Positions 26,618 to 34,899 of a stretch of 37,465 bases of DNA are shown piece by piece. The notes beneath the pieces were generated by a model. It did no database searches. It was not told the origin of the DNA and was given only the letters and a program-made list of their open reading frames with translations. Source of the DNA: a virus. The stretch's first letter is position 1, and each line of letters opens with the position of its first letter. The stretch covers positions 1-37,465 of IMG/VR virus record IMGVR_UViG_3300032323_001302. One strand, written 5' to 3'. The translations under genes and the position numbers were made by a program.

Positions 26618-26894
26618 CAGATGTGATATCAGGTTTACACCAAAGGTCAGTTATCAAATTTACTGCAGCCTTGAGTGCAGAGACCTTGCTACAAAAGATA
26701 AAATTCAGGAAAGATACCAGATAACTCGTAGACAAAAAAGAAAGGGGAAGGACCGTAAATGCTTAGGTGGATGCGGAACTTCTCTTTCTATATACAATGA
26801 TTCTGGTTTTTGTGCAAATTGTAATGTAAGTGAAAAAGCAGTAAATAAAATGTTAAAAGAGTTAAAGGGATTTATTGAATATGAGCAAGAATAA
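26604..26894 (+). CDS. Zinc-finger protein, GTG start
   Basis: 96 residues from GTG 26604, with GGAGG at about 26593-26597. Two zinc sites are visible: CSRC (4-7) with CSLEC (21-25), and CLGGC (53-57) with CANC (70-73). Between them is a very basic stretch (RYQITRRQKRKGKDRK), suggesting nucleic-acid binding. The first half resembles the short HNH-associated or ribosomal-type zinc ribbons often seen in phage replication blocks, but I see no HNH catalytic histidines. It overlaps the Cas4-like gene and the RuvC-like gene by 14 bases each. Confidence 0.7.
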   Translation: MKLCSRCDIRFTPKVSYQIYCSLECRDLATKDKIQERYQITRRQKRKGKDRKCLGGCGTSLSIYNDSGFCANCNVSEKAVNKMLKELKGFIEYEQE

Positions 26895-27471
26895 ATGGGG
26901 TATTGAGTTAAAGCCAGAACGTATCTGCGCTATTGATGCTAGTACAAACAGTCTTGCATATGCAACATTTCACGAAGGAAATCTTAAAGAAGTTGGAAAG
27001 ATTAACTTTGAAGGAAAAGATATATATGAAAAAGTTATTGACGCTGGCAGAAAATCAAAAGGTTTATTTGAATATATAGTAAATGTAGATGCCATAGTAA
27101 TTGAGCACACAGTATTTATGAATAGTCCTAAAACTGCTGCAGATCTTGCATTGGTTCAGGGGGCTTTGCTTGGTGCAGCAGGTCAATCTGGCATTCGTAT
27201 TATTGGTAAGGTTTCCCCAATAACTTGGCAAAACTTTATTGGTAACAAAAAAATATCAAAAGAAGAGAAGGCGATCATTGTTGCAAGAAACCCTGGTAAA
27301 TCTGAATCATGGTATAAGACATATGAGCGTAATTTAAGAAAGCAAAGAACCATTGATTTTATTGAGTTTCAATACAGCAAAAAAATTGAAGATAATGATG
27401 TGGCTGATGCTTGTGGTATTGGTCACTGGGCTGTAAATAACTGGAATAAGGCTATAGGGGTTGACAAATAA
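26881..27471 (+). CDS. RuvC-like Holliday junction resolvase
   Basis: 196 residues from the ATG at 26881 (GGGA 10 bases upstream; a TTG at 26875 is too close to that site). RNase H-like fold with catalytic Asp19 (ICAIDASTNSLAY), Glu75 (AIVIEHTVF) and the acidic cluster Asp171, Asp173, Asp176 (DNDVADACGIG). SPITWQNF near 112-119 matches the RuvC-type helix. It would cut four-way junctions left by recombination-driven replication before packaging, since the terminase genes follow within 600 bases. It has RuvC size (about 170-190). A second putative junction nuclease is at 25208-25498. Confidence 0.85.
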   Translation: MSKNKWGIELKPERICAIDASTNSLAYATFHEGNLKEVGKINFEGKDIYEKVIDAGRKSKGLFEYIVNVDAIVIEHTVFMNSPKTAADLALVQGALLGAAGQSGIRIIGKVSPITWQNFIGNKKISKEEKAIIVARNPGKSESWYKTYERNLRKQRTIDFIEFQYSKKIEDNDVADACGIGHWAVNNWNKAIGVDK

Positions 27472-27475
27472 TCTC

Positions 27476-27631
27476 ATGACTGGTAAACTATATACAAGTG
27501 AAGTATGGCTACGTAAACGTTATTTAGTTGATAAAAAAACTCCACAAGAAATTGCAAAAGAGTGTGGGGCAAGCTTAGAGACTATCTATGTTTACCTTGC
27601 TAAATTTAATCTAAGAAAGAGCAAACGATGA
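27476..27631 (+). CDS. 51-residue helix-turn-helix protein
   Basis: Found by translating the gap behind the RuvC-like gene: ATG 27476 to TGA 27631. Residues about 11-45 form an HTH of the resolvase/Hin type: WLRKRYLVDKKTPQEIAKEC followed by GASLETIYVYLAKFNLRK. The protein is basic and consists of little more than this domain. It overlaps the next small gene by 4 bases (ATGA), the typical coupling of real genes. It could be a transcription regulator or the DNA-recognition part of the packaging machinery; the sequence does not decide. Confidence 0.65.
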   Translation: MTGKLYTSEVWLRKRYLVDKKTPQEIAKECGASLETIYVYLAKFNLRKSKR

Positions 27632-27756
27632 ATAAAGCACAAAAAATTATGATTGGTTTAGGAGTTGCTGGTGCAGTAGGAATTACATATGTCCTCTCAG
27701 CATTGAGAGGCATTCCAGAAGCATTTGAATTAGAAGAAGATGAAAATGAGCAATAA
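27628..27756 (+). CDS. 42-residue single-pass membrane protein
   Basis: ATG 27628 (sharing ATGA with the previous stop) to TAA 27756. The sequence MNKAQKIMIGLGVAGAVGIT starts with a short basic end followed by a Gly/Ala/Ile/Val membrane helix to about residue 25, and ends in an acidic tail (FELEEDENEQ). This is an N-in single-span topology by the positive-inside rule. The function is unknown; small bitopic proteins in phages can be holins, antiholins or inhibitors of host membrane proteins. It overlaps the DUF3310 gene by 11 bases. Confidence 0.55.
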   Translation: MNKAQKIMIGLGVAGAVGITYVLSALRGIPEAFELEEDENEQ

Positions 27757-27991
27757 TTTAACAATTACAGTTGATCAGGTAAATCATCCATATCACTATA
27801 CTTCAGATCCTTCTGGGGTTGAGTGTATACAGATTACTCGTCACCGTAATTTTAATATTGGAAATGCTTTTAAGTATTTATGGAGAGCAGGACTTAAAGA
27901 TGAGTCAAAAACTATACAAGATCTTGAGAAGGCAATCTTTTATATTAAAGATGAAATAAATAGATTAGAGGGAAAATATAGTGTCAACTGA
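27746..27991 (+). CDS. DUF3310 family protein
   Basis: 81 residues from ATG 27746 (a second ATG at 27740 is in frame; AGAAGA is better spaced for 27746). The family signature is clear: VNHPYHYTSDPSGVECIQIT, then FNIGNAFKYLWRAGLKD, then DLEKAIFYIKDEI, the pattern of DUF3310 (SaV1-like) proteins of many phages. The family is helical and usually sits among DNA-metabolism genes; a nucleotide-kinase annotation is common but unproven. It overlaps the small terminase gene by 11 bases. Confidence 0.85.
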   Translation: MSNNLTITVDQVNHPYHYTSDPSGVECIQITRHRNFNIGNAFKYLWRAGLKDESKTIQDLEKAIFYIKDEINRLEGKYSVN

Positions 27992-28517
27992 GGAAGATCT
28001 AGTAAAACATCTTGATCAAGTAAATACTGTTGTGAGCGAATACCTAAAAGGTAACGATCCTACAGTTATTTCAAAAGAATTAGATATTCCACGTACACGT
28101 GTTGTTTCTTTAATTAATGAGTGGAAGACTATGGCATCTGATAATGCCGCTATTCGTGCTCGTGCAAAAGAAGCTCTTGTTGGTGCTGATACACACTATA
28201 GCAAACTTATATCAAAGTCTTATGAAGTTATTGATGAAGCGTCAATGACTAATAACCTTAGTGCAAAGACTGCTGCAATTAAACTTGTTATGGATATTGA
28301 GTCTAAACGTATTGATATGCTACAAAAGGCTGGCCTTCTTGAGAACAAAGAGCTTGCAGAAGAAATGGTTGAGATTGAACGCAGACAAGAAGTTCTTGTT
28401 GGAATACTTAGAGATATAGCATCAGAACATCCAGATATCAGAGATCTTATTATGCAGAGACTATCGTCTATTGCAAAAGAGGGAGAAGTGATTACAGTTG
28501 TCCACGATGTTCAATGA
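27981..28517 (+). CDS. Terminase small subunit-like protein, GTG start
   Basis: 178 residues from GTG 27981 with AGAGGGA 8-10 bases upstream. An N-terminal HTH (PTVISKELDIPRTRVVSLIN, about residues 28-47) is followed by long helices (KLISKSYEVIDEASM, ELAEEMVEIERRQEVLVGIL), the build of terminase small subunits, which bind the packaging site and form rings. Its position directly before the large subunit, overlapping it by 20 bases, supports this. No pac or cos site can be recognised. Confidence 0.7.
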   Translation: MSTEEDLVKHLDQVNTVVSEYLKGNDPTVISKELDIPRTRVVSLINEWKTMASDNAAIRARAKEALVGADTHYSKLISKSYEVIDEASMTNNLSAKTAAIKLVMDIESKRIDMLQKAGLLENKELAEEMVEIERRQEVLVGILRDIASEHPDIRDLIMQRLSSIAKEGEVITVVHDVQ

Positions 28518-30279
28518 TTTCTTTGAAGTTCTAAAAGAAAATCATTTTGTTGAGAAGCCAGTAAATGCAAAGACATTTGTTGAGTCTCCAGACTATCTTG
28601 GTCAACCACCATTATCTGATATTCAATATGACATTGTTGAGGCAATGAGTCAGATTTATCGTAAAGAAGATGTAGTAGATATCCTTGGTGATAAGGGTGA
28701 AGAATACTATAAAAAATATACTAAGAATGAAATTATCTTGCAACTTGGCAAGGGATCTGGAAAAGACTTCGTATCTACAGTAGCATGTGCATATGTAGTA
28801 TATAAGATGCTTTGCCTTAAAGAGCCAGCCGTTTACTATGGTAAGCCTGCTGGAGATGCTATTGATATTATTAACGTTGCTATTAACGCTCAACAGGCTA
28901 AGAACGTTTTCTTTAAAGGTTTTAAATCAAAGATTGAAAGATCACCTTGGTTTGCTGGAAAGTACAACCCTAAAGCAGACTCTATTGAATTTGATAAGTC
29001 AATCACAGTTTACTCTGGACACTCAGAGCGTGAATCACATGAGGGTTTGAACTTGTTTATGGCAGTACTTGATGAAATTTCTGGTTTTGCATCAGAGGTA
29101 GCAACAGGAAATGAACAAGGTAAGACTGCTGATAATATTTACAAAGCTTTTCGTGGTACTGTAGACTCTCGCTTCCCTGATCTTGGAAAGGTAGTTTTAC
29201 TTTCATTCCCTCGCTATCAAGGTGACTTTATTTCTCAACGGTATGATGCAGTAATTGCTGATAAAGAAGTAGTAGAAAGAACACATAAGTTTATTATTAA
29301 TGAAGATCTGCCACACGATAACCCAGACAATAGTTTTGAGATTTCTTGGGAAGAAGACCATATTCTTTCATACAAGATTCCAAAGGTTTTAGCACTAAAG
29401 CGTCCAACTTGGGAAGTAAATCCAACAAGACAGATTGATGATTTTAAGATTGCATTTTTAACAGATCTAGGAGATGCAATGATGCGCTTCCTATGTACAC
29501 CAACATATTCATCTGATGCATTCTTCAAACAAAAAGATAAACTTATTAACTGCATGACATTAACAAATCCTGTGGATAGCTTTAGAAGATTCGCAGATAA
29601 CTTTAAGCCAGACCCAGATAAGCAATACTATGTCCATGCTGACCTTGCACAAAAGCATGATAAGTGTGCTGTAGCGATTGCACATGTAGATAAGTGGGTA
29701 AATATTCAGGTAATTAAAGATTATGAACAAGTAGCACCTATCGTAATAGTTGATGCAGTAGCATGGTGGGAGCCAAAAGCAGAAGGACCAGTAAATCTTT
29801 CTGAGGTTAAACAGTGGATTATTAATCTTAGAAGACAAGGTTTTAATATTGGAATTGTATCATTTGACCGTTGGCAGTCATTTGATATTCAGCAGGAGCT
29901 AAAGCAGGTAGGAATAAGAACTGATACTGTTTCTGTTGCTAAAAAGCACTATGAAGACCTAGCAATGATGGTTTATGAAGAAAGAATTGCTATGCCAATG
30001 ATTCCATTACTTTTGGAAGAAATGTCAGAACTTAAGATTATGAAAGGGAATCGTGTTGATCACCCTAGAAAGAAATCTAAAGACTTAGCAGATGCTGTTT
30101 GTGGTGCTGTTTTTGGTGCTATTTCTCACACACCAAAAGACATGGATATTGAAATAGAAGTTCATACCTGGGGCTCAAGTGAGAAATTTGCCAGACAGCA
30201 AAGAGCTATGGTAGAATTGGAAGACAGGCAAATGCCTGAAGATGTCAAGAGCTTTCTTGACAATTTGAAACTAATATAA
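28498..30279 (+). CDS. Terminase large subunit
   Basis: 593 residues from TTG 28498 (GGGAG 12 bases upstream); an ATG at 28507 is the alternative. The ATPase domain has Walker A in LQLGKGSGKD (about 81-90) and Walker B in FMAVLDEIS (about 187-195). The RNase H-like nuclease domain has YYVHADLAQKHDKCAVAIAH (Asp near 381), GIVSFDRWQS (Asp near 456) and DLADAVCGAV (Asp near 529). This is the motor that packs DNA into the capsid and cuts it. Overlap with the small subunit is 20 bases. The portal gene that often follows is absent; secreted-protein genes come next instead. Confidence 0.93.
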   Translation: MSTMFNDFFEVLKENHFVEKPVNAKTFVESPDYLGQPPLSDIQYDIVEAMSQIYRKEDVVDILGDKGEEYYKKYTKNEIILQLGKGSGKDFVSTVACAYVVYKMLCLKEPAVYYGKPAGDAIDIINVAINAQQAKNVFFKGFKSKIERSPWFAGKYNPKADSIEFDKSITVYSGHSERESHEGLNLFMAVLDEISGFASEVATGNEQGKTADNIYKAFRGTVDSRFPDLGKVVLLSFPRYQGDFISQRYDAVIADKEVVERTHKFIINEDLPHDNPDNSFEISWEEDHILSYKIPKVLALKRPTWEVNPTRQIDDFKIAFLTDLGDAMMRFLCTPTYSSDAFFKQKDKLINCMTLTNPVDSFRRFADNFKPDPDKQYYVHADLAQKHDKCAVAIAHVDKWVNIQVIKDYEQVAPIVIVDAVAWWEPKAEGPVNLSEVKQWIINLRRQGFNIGIVSFDRWQSFDIQQELKQVGIRTDTVSVAKKHYEDLAMMVYEERIAMPMIPLLLEEMSELKIMKGNRVDHPRKKSKDLADAVCGAVFGAISHTPKDMDIEIEVHTWGSSEKFARQQRAMVELEDRQMPEDVKSFLDNLKLI

Positions 30280-30280
30280 T
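30275..30280 (+). promoter_or_regulatory. Possible -10 before the S-layer-like gene
   Basis: TATAAT overlaps the terminase stop codon. A TTGACA at 30257-30262 is only 12 bases upstream, too close to act with this -10, and there is no TG extension. A start near 30287 would leave only about 6 bases to the GTG at 30293, after the AAGGAG, so a start inside or upstream of terminase is equally possible. Confidence 0.3.
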
Positions 30281-30292
30281 AAGGAGAAGTAA

Positions 30293-31999
30293 GTGAATTC
30301 ATTTAAGAAAATCGCTTTGGGACTAGCTGCAGCAATGTCTTTTGGCGTACTATCAGCACTTCCGACAAGTGCTGCTGTAAACGCACCAACTCTATCCATT
30401 GACTCAGCAACAGACGCTGTGACATCTGGTGAGTCTGCTACAGCAGTAGTAACATTGTCGTTCATTTCAGAAACATCAGCAGATACAGCAACAATTATCT
30501 CTGCTATGTTTTCACAGCCAACAGGGTCAACAAAGTCTGCAACCCTATCACTTCTAGAAACATCAACATCCTCAGTAGTTATTGCAGGAAATAATGTTTC
30601 AGCAAACGTTAACTCAACAGTTAACACACCAACATATGTAACAGCAAAGTTCTTGGTAACTCTAAACACCCCAACTGTTGCAGGAACATATGATGCAAGA
30701 ATTTTAACAACAAGCCCAATCAATGGACCATCAGTTTCATGGACAGTAACAGTTAAGGCAGCGGATCTAACTCCATCTGCTTCAACTACTACATCTATCC
30801 TCAATGCTGGTGAAGTAACAACTGCAACCACAGATGCTACAGTTTATGCTCCAAAGGCTACCTCAACAGATGCAGCAGCAGTAATTGTTGTTACACCTAA
30901 GAATGCAGCAGGAGGATCAGCAACTGAGTCAATTCTTGCAACAGTTTCAGGTTCAGGAATGATTGGTAGCGGATCAAATGCAACATCAATTTCAGCACAA
31001 GGTCGCTCATTGGTAATTCCTTCAGGAAACCACATTGGTGTATTTGCTGACGGTACAGCAGGAGTATCAACAATTACTCTCACAACACTTACAGGTGTAG
31101 TTCTTGCAACTGAGAAGGTAACATTCTATGGAGATATCGCATCTATCGTAGCAACAACAGTTAAGCCTGTTATCCCAGTGGGATCAAATGTTTCAACAAT
31201 TAAGGCAGTAGCATATGATGCTGCTGGAGTAACAGTTGGAGCAGGAACACTTAATGCTTTCTCAAGCGATGTTTCAGTAGTGTCTGATTCAGGAACTGCA
31301 GCAACAATCGTAAATGGTGAAGCACTATTTACTCTTACAGGAGTTAAGACAGGTGGAGTTGCTATAACTGTTAGATCAGGAAAAGTATCTTCTTCTCCAG
31401 TGGCAACTCGTGTAGAGGGTGCAGCAGCAACTGTTAAGTTGTCTTTTGATAAGGCTCAGTACCTTCCAGGAGAAGCAGCAACCATTACAGTTCAGGTTCT
31501 AGATGCAGCAGGTCTTCCAGTATCTGGTAAGACACACGCTAATCTATTTGCTACAGGTGGAATTGTTTCTAACTATGCATTTGGATCAGCATCTGATGTA
31601 CTAACATCTACTTCTGTAACAACAGATACAGCAACAGTTAAGACATACAAGGTATTTATGCCACTTGTACAAAATACAATTAAGATTACAGCAACTGGTG
31701 GATCATCTCTTCCAGTAGCAGGTCAGGTTGTAGTTTCTGCAGAGGCACTTGTTGAAGATTCTGCACAGAAGGCAGCAACAGATGCAGCAAAAGAAGCTCT
31801 AGAGGCTTCTAATGCAGCAACAACTGCAGCGCTTGATGCAGCTAAAGCAGCAGATGCTGCAACCGCAGCAGCACAAGCAGCAACAGATGCAGTTGCAGCT
31901 CTTTCAGAGTCTGTAGCTAAGTTAATTGCTGGACTTCAAGCACAAATCAAGTCACTTGCAACGGTAGTTGCAAAGATTGCTAAGAAGGTAAAGGCCTAA
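30293..31999 (+). CDS. Secreted S-layer-like surface protein
   Basis: 568 residues from GTG, with AAGGAG just upstream. The signal peptide is residues 1-28 (MNSFKKIALGLAAAMSFGVL, cleaved after LPTSAA). Residues about 30-480 are Ala/Thr/Ser/Val-rich beta domains of Ig/invasin type (KLSFDKAQYLPGEAATITVQ marks one). The last 85 residues are an Ala-rich coiled coil ending LIAGLQAQIKSLATVVAKIA and a Lys tail. From memory this architecture and C-terminus are shared with S-layer-like proteins of freshwater actinobacteria. There are no membrane anchor or sortase motifs. It stands alone between a possible promoter and a strong terminator, like a moron gene. Roles to consider: coating the infected cell, blocking receptors, or a virion component carried outside. 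Confidence 0.7.
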   Translation: MNSFKKIALGLAAAMSFGVLSALPTSAAVNAPTLSIDSATDAVTSGESATAVVTLSFISETSADTATIISAMFSQPTGSTKSATLSLLETSTSSVVIAGNNVSANVNSTVNTPTYVTAKFLVTLNTPTVAGTYDARILTTSPINGPSVSWTVTVKAADLTPSASTTTSILNAGEVTTATTDATVYAPKATSTDAAAVIVVTPKNAAGGSATESILATVSGSGMIGSGSNATSISAQGRSLVIPSGNHIGVFADGTAGVSTITLTTLTGVVLATEKVTFYGDIASIVATTVKPVIPVGSNVSTIKAVAYDAAGVTVGAGTLNAFSSDVSVVSDSGTAATIVNGEALFTLTGVKTGGVAITVRSGKVSSSPVATRVEGAAATVKLSFDKAQYLPGEAATITVQVLDAAGLPVSGKTHANLFATGGIVSNYAFGSASDVLTSTSVTTDTATVKTYKVFMPLVQNTIKITATGGSSLPVAGQVVVSAEALVEDSAQKAATDAAKEALEASNAATTAALDAAKAADAATAAAQAATDAVAALSESVAKLIAGLQAQIKSLATVVAKIAKKVKA

Positions 32000-32011
32000 A
32001 GCCTTAACAAT

Positions 32012-32046
32012 AAGAGGGTCAGTCTTAGCGCTGGCCCTCTTTTTTG
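32012..32046 (+). terminator. Rho-independent terminator after the S-layer-like gene
   Basis: GAGGGTCAG (32014-32022) pairs with CTGGCCCTC (32031-32039) with one G-T pair, giving a 9-bp GC-rich stem with an 8-base loop, followed by six T. Flanking A-A/T-T can lengthen the stem by two. It is the clearest terminator in the window. Confidence 0.93.
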
Positions 32047-32057
32047 TTGCAATAAAA

Positions 32058-32066
32058 TGATATAAT
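32058..32066 (+). promoter_or_regulatory. Extended -10 directly after the terminator
   Basis: TGA precedes TATAAT (32061-32066), restarting transcription 15 bases after the terminator's T run. No -35 match is seen at 16-18 bases. The start near 32073 gives a leader of about 38 bases to the proposed ATT start at 32111. Confidence 0.45.
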
Positions 32067-32110
32067 AGCCTTAATAGTCATATCACCACTACGACTACAA
32101 GGAGTTAAAG

Positions 32111-34726
32111 ATTAAAAGGTTATTAAGAGTAGCGTTAGTACTATCACTTGCTTTGTTTCCCCTGTTTTTAGTAATTGATAAAGCTCACGCATTGCCAGAT
32201 TCTTACACTTTGTCAGAGTATAACTCTGATCTTATTTCTGCTCAATCTGCTGTAGAAAGTGCAACTGCAGAGGTTGCTATTGCTCAAGCTAACGTAAACG
32301 CAAGCGCTGTTTACCATGAGACAGTAACTGTTAGTGGGCAAAGTAACGTTGTTGTTAATGGAACTTTTGATAATGCTTCCGCATGGTCTAACATTGGTAT
32401 GGGAAATAATACCACAATTACCAACTCTAATATTCCTCGTGTATACGATGGAGTTCTAATCGGGTCCTACTCTTCAGGTGTTTTTGTACTTCAAACAGGA
32501 ACCTTTTCATCTCCTACACGTAACGTAACTTTTTCATACAGAATGTCAAACAACAACGATAACTGGGGAAATAGGCCACAGGCTGACTATTACAGAGTTG
32601 AATTTCGTACCTATGCTGCAAATGGAACAATGTTGAACTATTACAATGTTCAAGGTTCCAATATTTTTGGATGGACTACTTTTACTAATACACCTCAGTT
32701 ATCTCAAGACGCTGTTAGTTGGGATATTGGATTTAGATTTGCTGATGCAGGATTTTGGAACGGTAACTTTGCAGCAAGTCTTGATGATGTAAGTCTTATT
32801 GCAGGAACTACAACTGTTACTCCTGCATACACGTCCTATGATCCGTCCTTAGTTGCGGTACTGCAGCAAAAACAACAGGCATTACAAGCCGCCCAAAGTG
32901 CACTGTCTTCTTTTCCAGCATTGACAATAAACTCTCCATCTAACCTTGTAGCATCAGTAGAGAGCGAAATAATTACTCTAGACTGGGATGCTCCTGCATC
33001 AGGGTTAATTCCTGAAAGATACGCTATCTCTTGGACTATTCCAGGAAATGCTGGATGGGGTATAGCCACAGGAAATGTTGGTGACGCAAACGCATTAAAC
33101 ACCTCAATAGTTATTAACAAATCAGTTATAGCCTCTACAGGTGGATGGAATAAAAACTACACTTTTAAAATTAGATCTGACCATGATTCAGGCAGTATGT
33201 ATTCTGCGTGGTCAAATGAAGTAACCGTAAACATTGTAGAGCCATATACTCCAGCATCATTACCATTTGCTTACCAGTATAGATTGGATGAGAATGCCCA
33301 GATTTCTATATCTGCACCTTCAGGGAAAATGATTGAAACAATAACTGCCTGGTACGGAGATCCAAATGACGGTAACTACGGAGCATTAGTAACTGATACA
33401 TTGACTTCATTAAATAGTGGAGAAACCTCTACAGTTATTTCTGCTACCAACGATGTGTTTGGAGATCCAGTTCCTGGCGTAGGCAAGATATTAATATTTA
33501 ATATTTCATATATAGATTTGCCTGACTCAACTCCTCCAGTGATTGTTGTTATACCTTCAGAAACTAACACAGTAACTACCCCTAGTGAAACAACAACTGT
33601 AACAACGCCTGCTCCTAGTGAAACATCAACAGTGACAGCACCAACTGGGCCAACTGAAGCAGAAATTGCAGCAACAACTGCAGCACTAGCAGCAGCCCAA
33701 GCAGCAGAAGCAGCAAGAATACAGGCAGAGACAGCAGCATTGATTGCAGCCCAAGCAGCAGCAGCCCAAGCGGAGGCTGAAAGAATTGCAGCACTTCAAG
33801 CAGCACAGGAAGCAGAAAGAATTAAGGCAGAAGCAGAGGCAAAAGCAGAGGCTGATCGTATAGAGGCGGAGATTGAAGCAGCAAGAATTCAAGCAGAAAT
33901 AGAAGCCAAGGCAGAAGAAGATCGCATTGCAGCAGAACTTAAAGCAGCAGAAGAAAAAGCAGAAGCGGAAGCAAAGGCAGAGGCTGAACGCATAGAGGCA
34001 GAGCGAATAGCAGAAGAAGAAAGAATTGCGAAAGAAGCAGAAGCAGAAGCTGAGCGTATAGCAGCAGAAGAAAAAGCTATTGCAGAAGCAAAGGCAAAAG
34101 CAGAGGCTGAAGCACTTGCAGAAAAAGAAAGAATTGCAGAAGAAGCAGAGGCAAAAGAATTAGAAGAAGCAAAAGCTGAAGAAGAAGAGGCTGAAGCAAA
34201 AGAAGAAGAATTAAAAGATATACTTGAAGATGCAAAAGATGGAAAAGAATTAACTGAAGAACAAAAAGATATTGTAGTGTCAGCATTGCTAGAAGATCTT
34301 AAGCCTGGAGAATCAATTTCAGCAGCACAAGTACAAGCATCTGGAGTATCTTATGCAGACCTTCCACCAGAAACACCAGTAGAACTACGTACTGACGAAA
34401 ATGGAAACGCACTTGTTATTACTGCTGAAGTTGCTGCAAACATAGAATTAGTTCAAGACCCAGGGGCATTATTAGAGGCAGCCTTTACTGATCCAGGAGC
34501 AGCTTTAGCAGCACTTGGAAGTATTGGTGCAGATATGACAGAGGCAGAAAGAGAAGAAGCAACAGAGATGGTTGTAGCTACAGTTGTAGCAGCAGGAGCA
34601 GCAATTAATGCAGCAGCAGTTGCTGCAGGTGGAGCAACAGGTGGAAGCACAGGTGGAGGAAGTTCTGGCGGAGGTGGTGCATCAGGTGCCAATTCACCAG
34701 GTTCAAGAGGAGGAAGAAAATGGTAA
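32111..34726 (+). CDS. Secreted lectin/FN3/coiled-coil surface protein, probable ATT start
   Basis: 871 residues if it starts at ATT 32111. AAGGAG (32099-32104) is 6 bases before this ATT, which gives a complete signal peptide (KRLLRVALVLSLALFPLFLV to AHA, residue 28). No ATG, GTG or TTG occurs in frame between the stop at 32075 and the TTG at 32153, and that TTG would cut the signal peptide in half. Domains: galactose-binding-like (about 80-230, from NGTFDNASAW), FN3 (about 273-376), a further beta domain, a Thr/Pro linker (480-513), a long Ala/Glu/Lys coiled coil (about 515-710), an acidic helical domain and a Gly-rich end. The C-terminal domain (LGSIGADMTEAEREEATEMV) resembles, from memory, surface proteins of freshwater actinobacteria. 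It could bind cell wall or virions. Confidence 0.72.
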   Translation: MKRLLRVALVLSLALFPLFLVIDKAHALPDSYTLSEYNSDLISAQSAVESATAEVAIAQANVNASAVYHETVTVSGQSNVVVNGTFDNASAWSNIGMGNNTTITNSNIPRVYDGVLIGSYSSGVFVLQTGTFSSPTRNVTFSYRMSNNNDNWGNRPQADYYRVEFRTYAANGTMLNYYNVQGSNIFGWTTFTNTPQLSQDAVSWDIGFRFADAGFWNGNFAASLDDVSLIAGTTTVTPAYTSYDPSLVAVLQQKQQALQAAQSALSSFPALTINSPSNLVASVESEIITLDWDAPASGLIPERYAISWTIPGNAGWGIATGNVGDANALNTSIVINKSVIASTGGWNKNYTFKIRSDHDSGSMYSAWSNEVTVNIVEPYTPASLPFAYQYRLDENAQISISAPSGKMIETITAWYGDPNDGNYGALVTDTLTSLNSGETSTVISATNDVFGDPVPGVGKILIFNISYIDLPDSTPPVIVVIPSETNTVTTPSETTTVTTPAPSETSTVTAPTGPTEAEIAATTAALAAAQAAEAARIQAETAALIAAQAAAAQAEAERIAALQAAQEAERIKAEAEAKAEADRIEAEIEAARIQAEIEAKAEEDRIAAELKAAEEKAEAEAKAEAERIEAERIAEEERIAKEAEAEAERIAAEEKAIAEAKAKAEAEALAEKERIAEEAEAKELEEAKAEEEEAEAKEEELKDILEDAKDGKELTEEQKDIVVSALLEDLKPGESISAAQVQASGVSYADLPPETPVELRTDENGNALVITAEVAANIELVQDPGALLEAAFTDPGAALAALGSIGADMTEAEREEATEMVVATVVAAGAAINAAAVAAGGATGGSTGGGSSGGGGASGANSPGSRGGRKW

Positions 34727-34899
34727 GAATACTAAAGAATATAGTTAAGGATCTAATAGACCAGGCATGGACTCTCCTTGGAATGTTTATTGCCTGGGTA
34801 GTTTTGGACGGAAGCGCAAAGACTATAGTTGGATACGGAATCATAGCAACCACAGGCCTATGGATATTAACTAGTCCTTTTAGAAACAAAGAAGAGTAG
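34720..34899 (+). CDS. 59-residue two-helix membrane protein, holin candidate
   Basis: Found by translating the gap: ATG 34720 inside the previous gene's last codons (7-base overlap) to TAG 34899. Two membrane helices, about residues 15-32 (AWTLLGMFIAWVVL) and 36-51 (VGYGIIATTGLWIL), are joined by a short polar loop (DGSAK). The start is basic and amphipathic (MVRILKNIVKDLIDQ) and the end charged. Size and topology fit class II holins, but no endolysin gene is recognisable nearby, so the role is unproven. Tight coupling to the coiled-coil surface protein also permits a role in anchoring or exporting that protein. Confidence 0.6.
   Translation: MVRILKNIVKDLIDQAWTLLGMFIAWVVLDGSAKTIVGYGIIATTGLWILTSPFRNKEE

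Noticed and set aside
30257-30280. TTGACA/TATAAT pair as a full promoter
   Set aside because: The spacer is only 12 bases, too short for a sigma-70-type promoter, so only the -10 is listed, with low confidence.
30271-30831. Long minus-strand open frame opposite the S-layer-like gene (186 codons)
   Set aside because: It mirrors the Ala/Thr/Val-rich codons of the + strand gene, has no ribosome site and crosses the terminase end. The same applies to other minus-strand frames such as 14622-15137 and 999-1382.
33615-34286. Leu- and Cys-rich minus-strand frames opposite the coiled-coil region
   Set aside because: They are reverse reading of GCA/GAA/AAA repeats and code for low-complexity peptides only.
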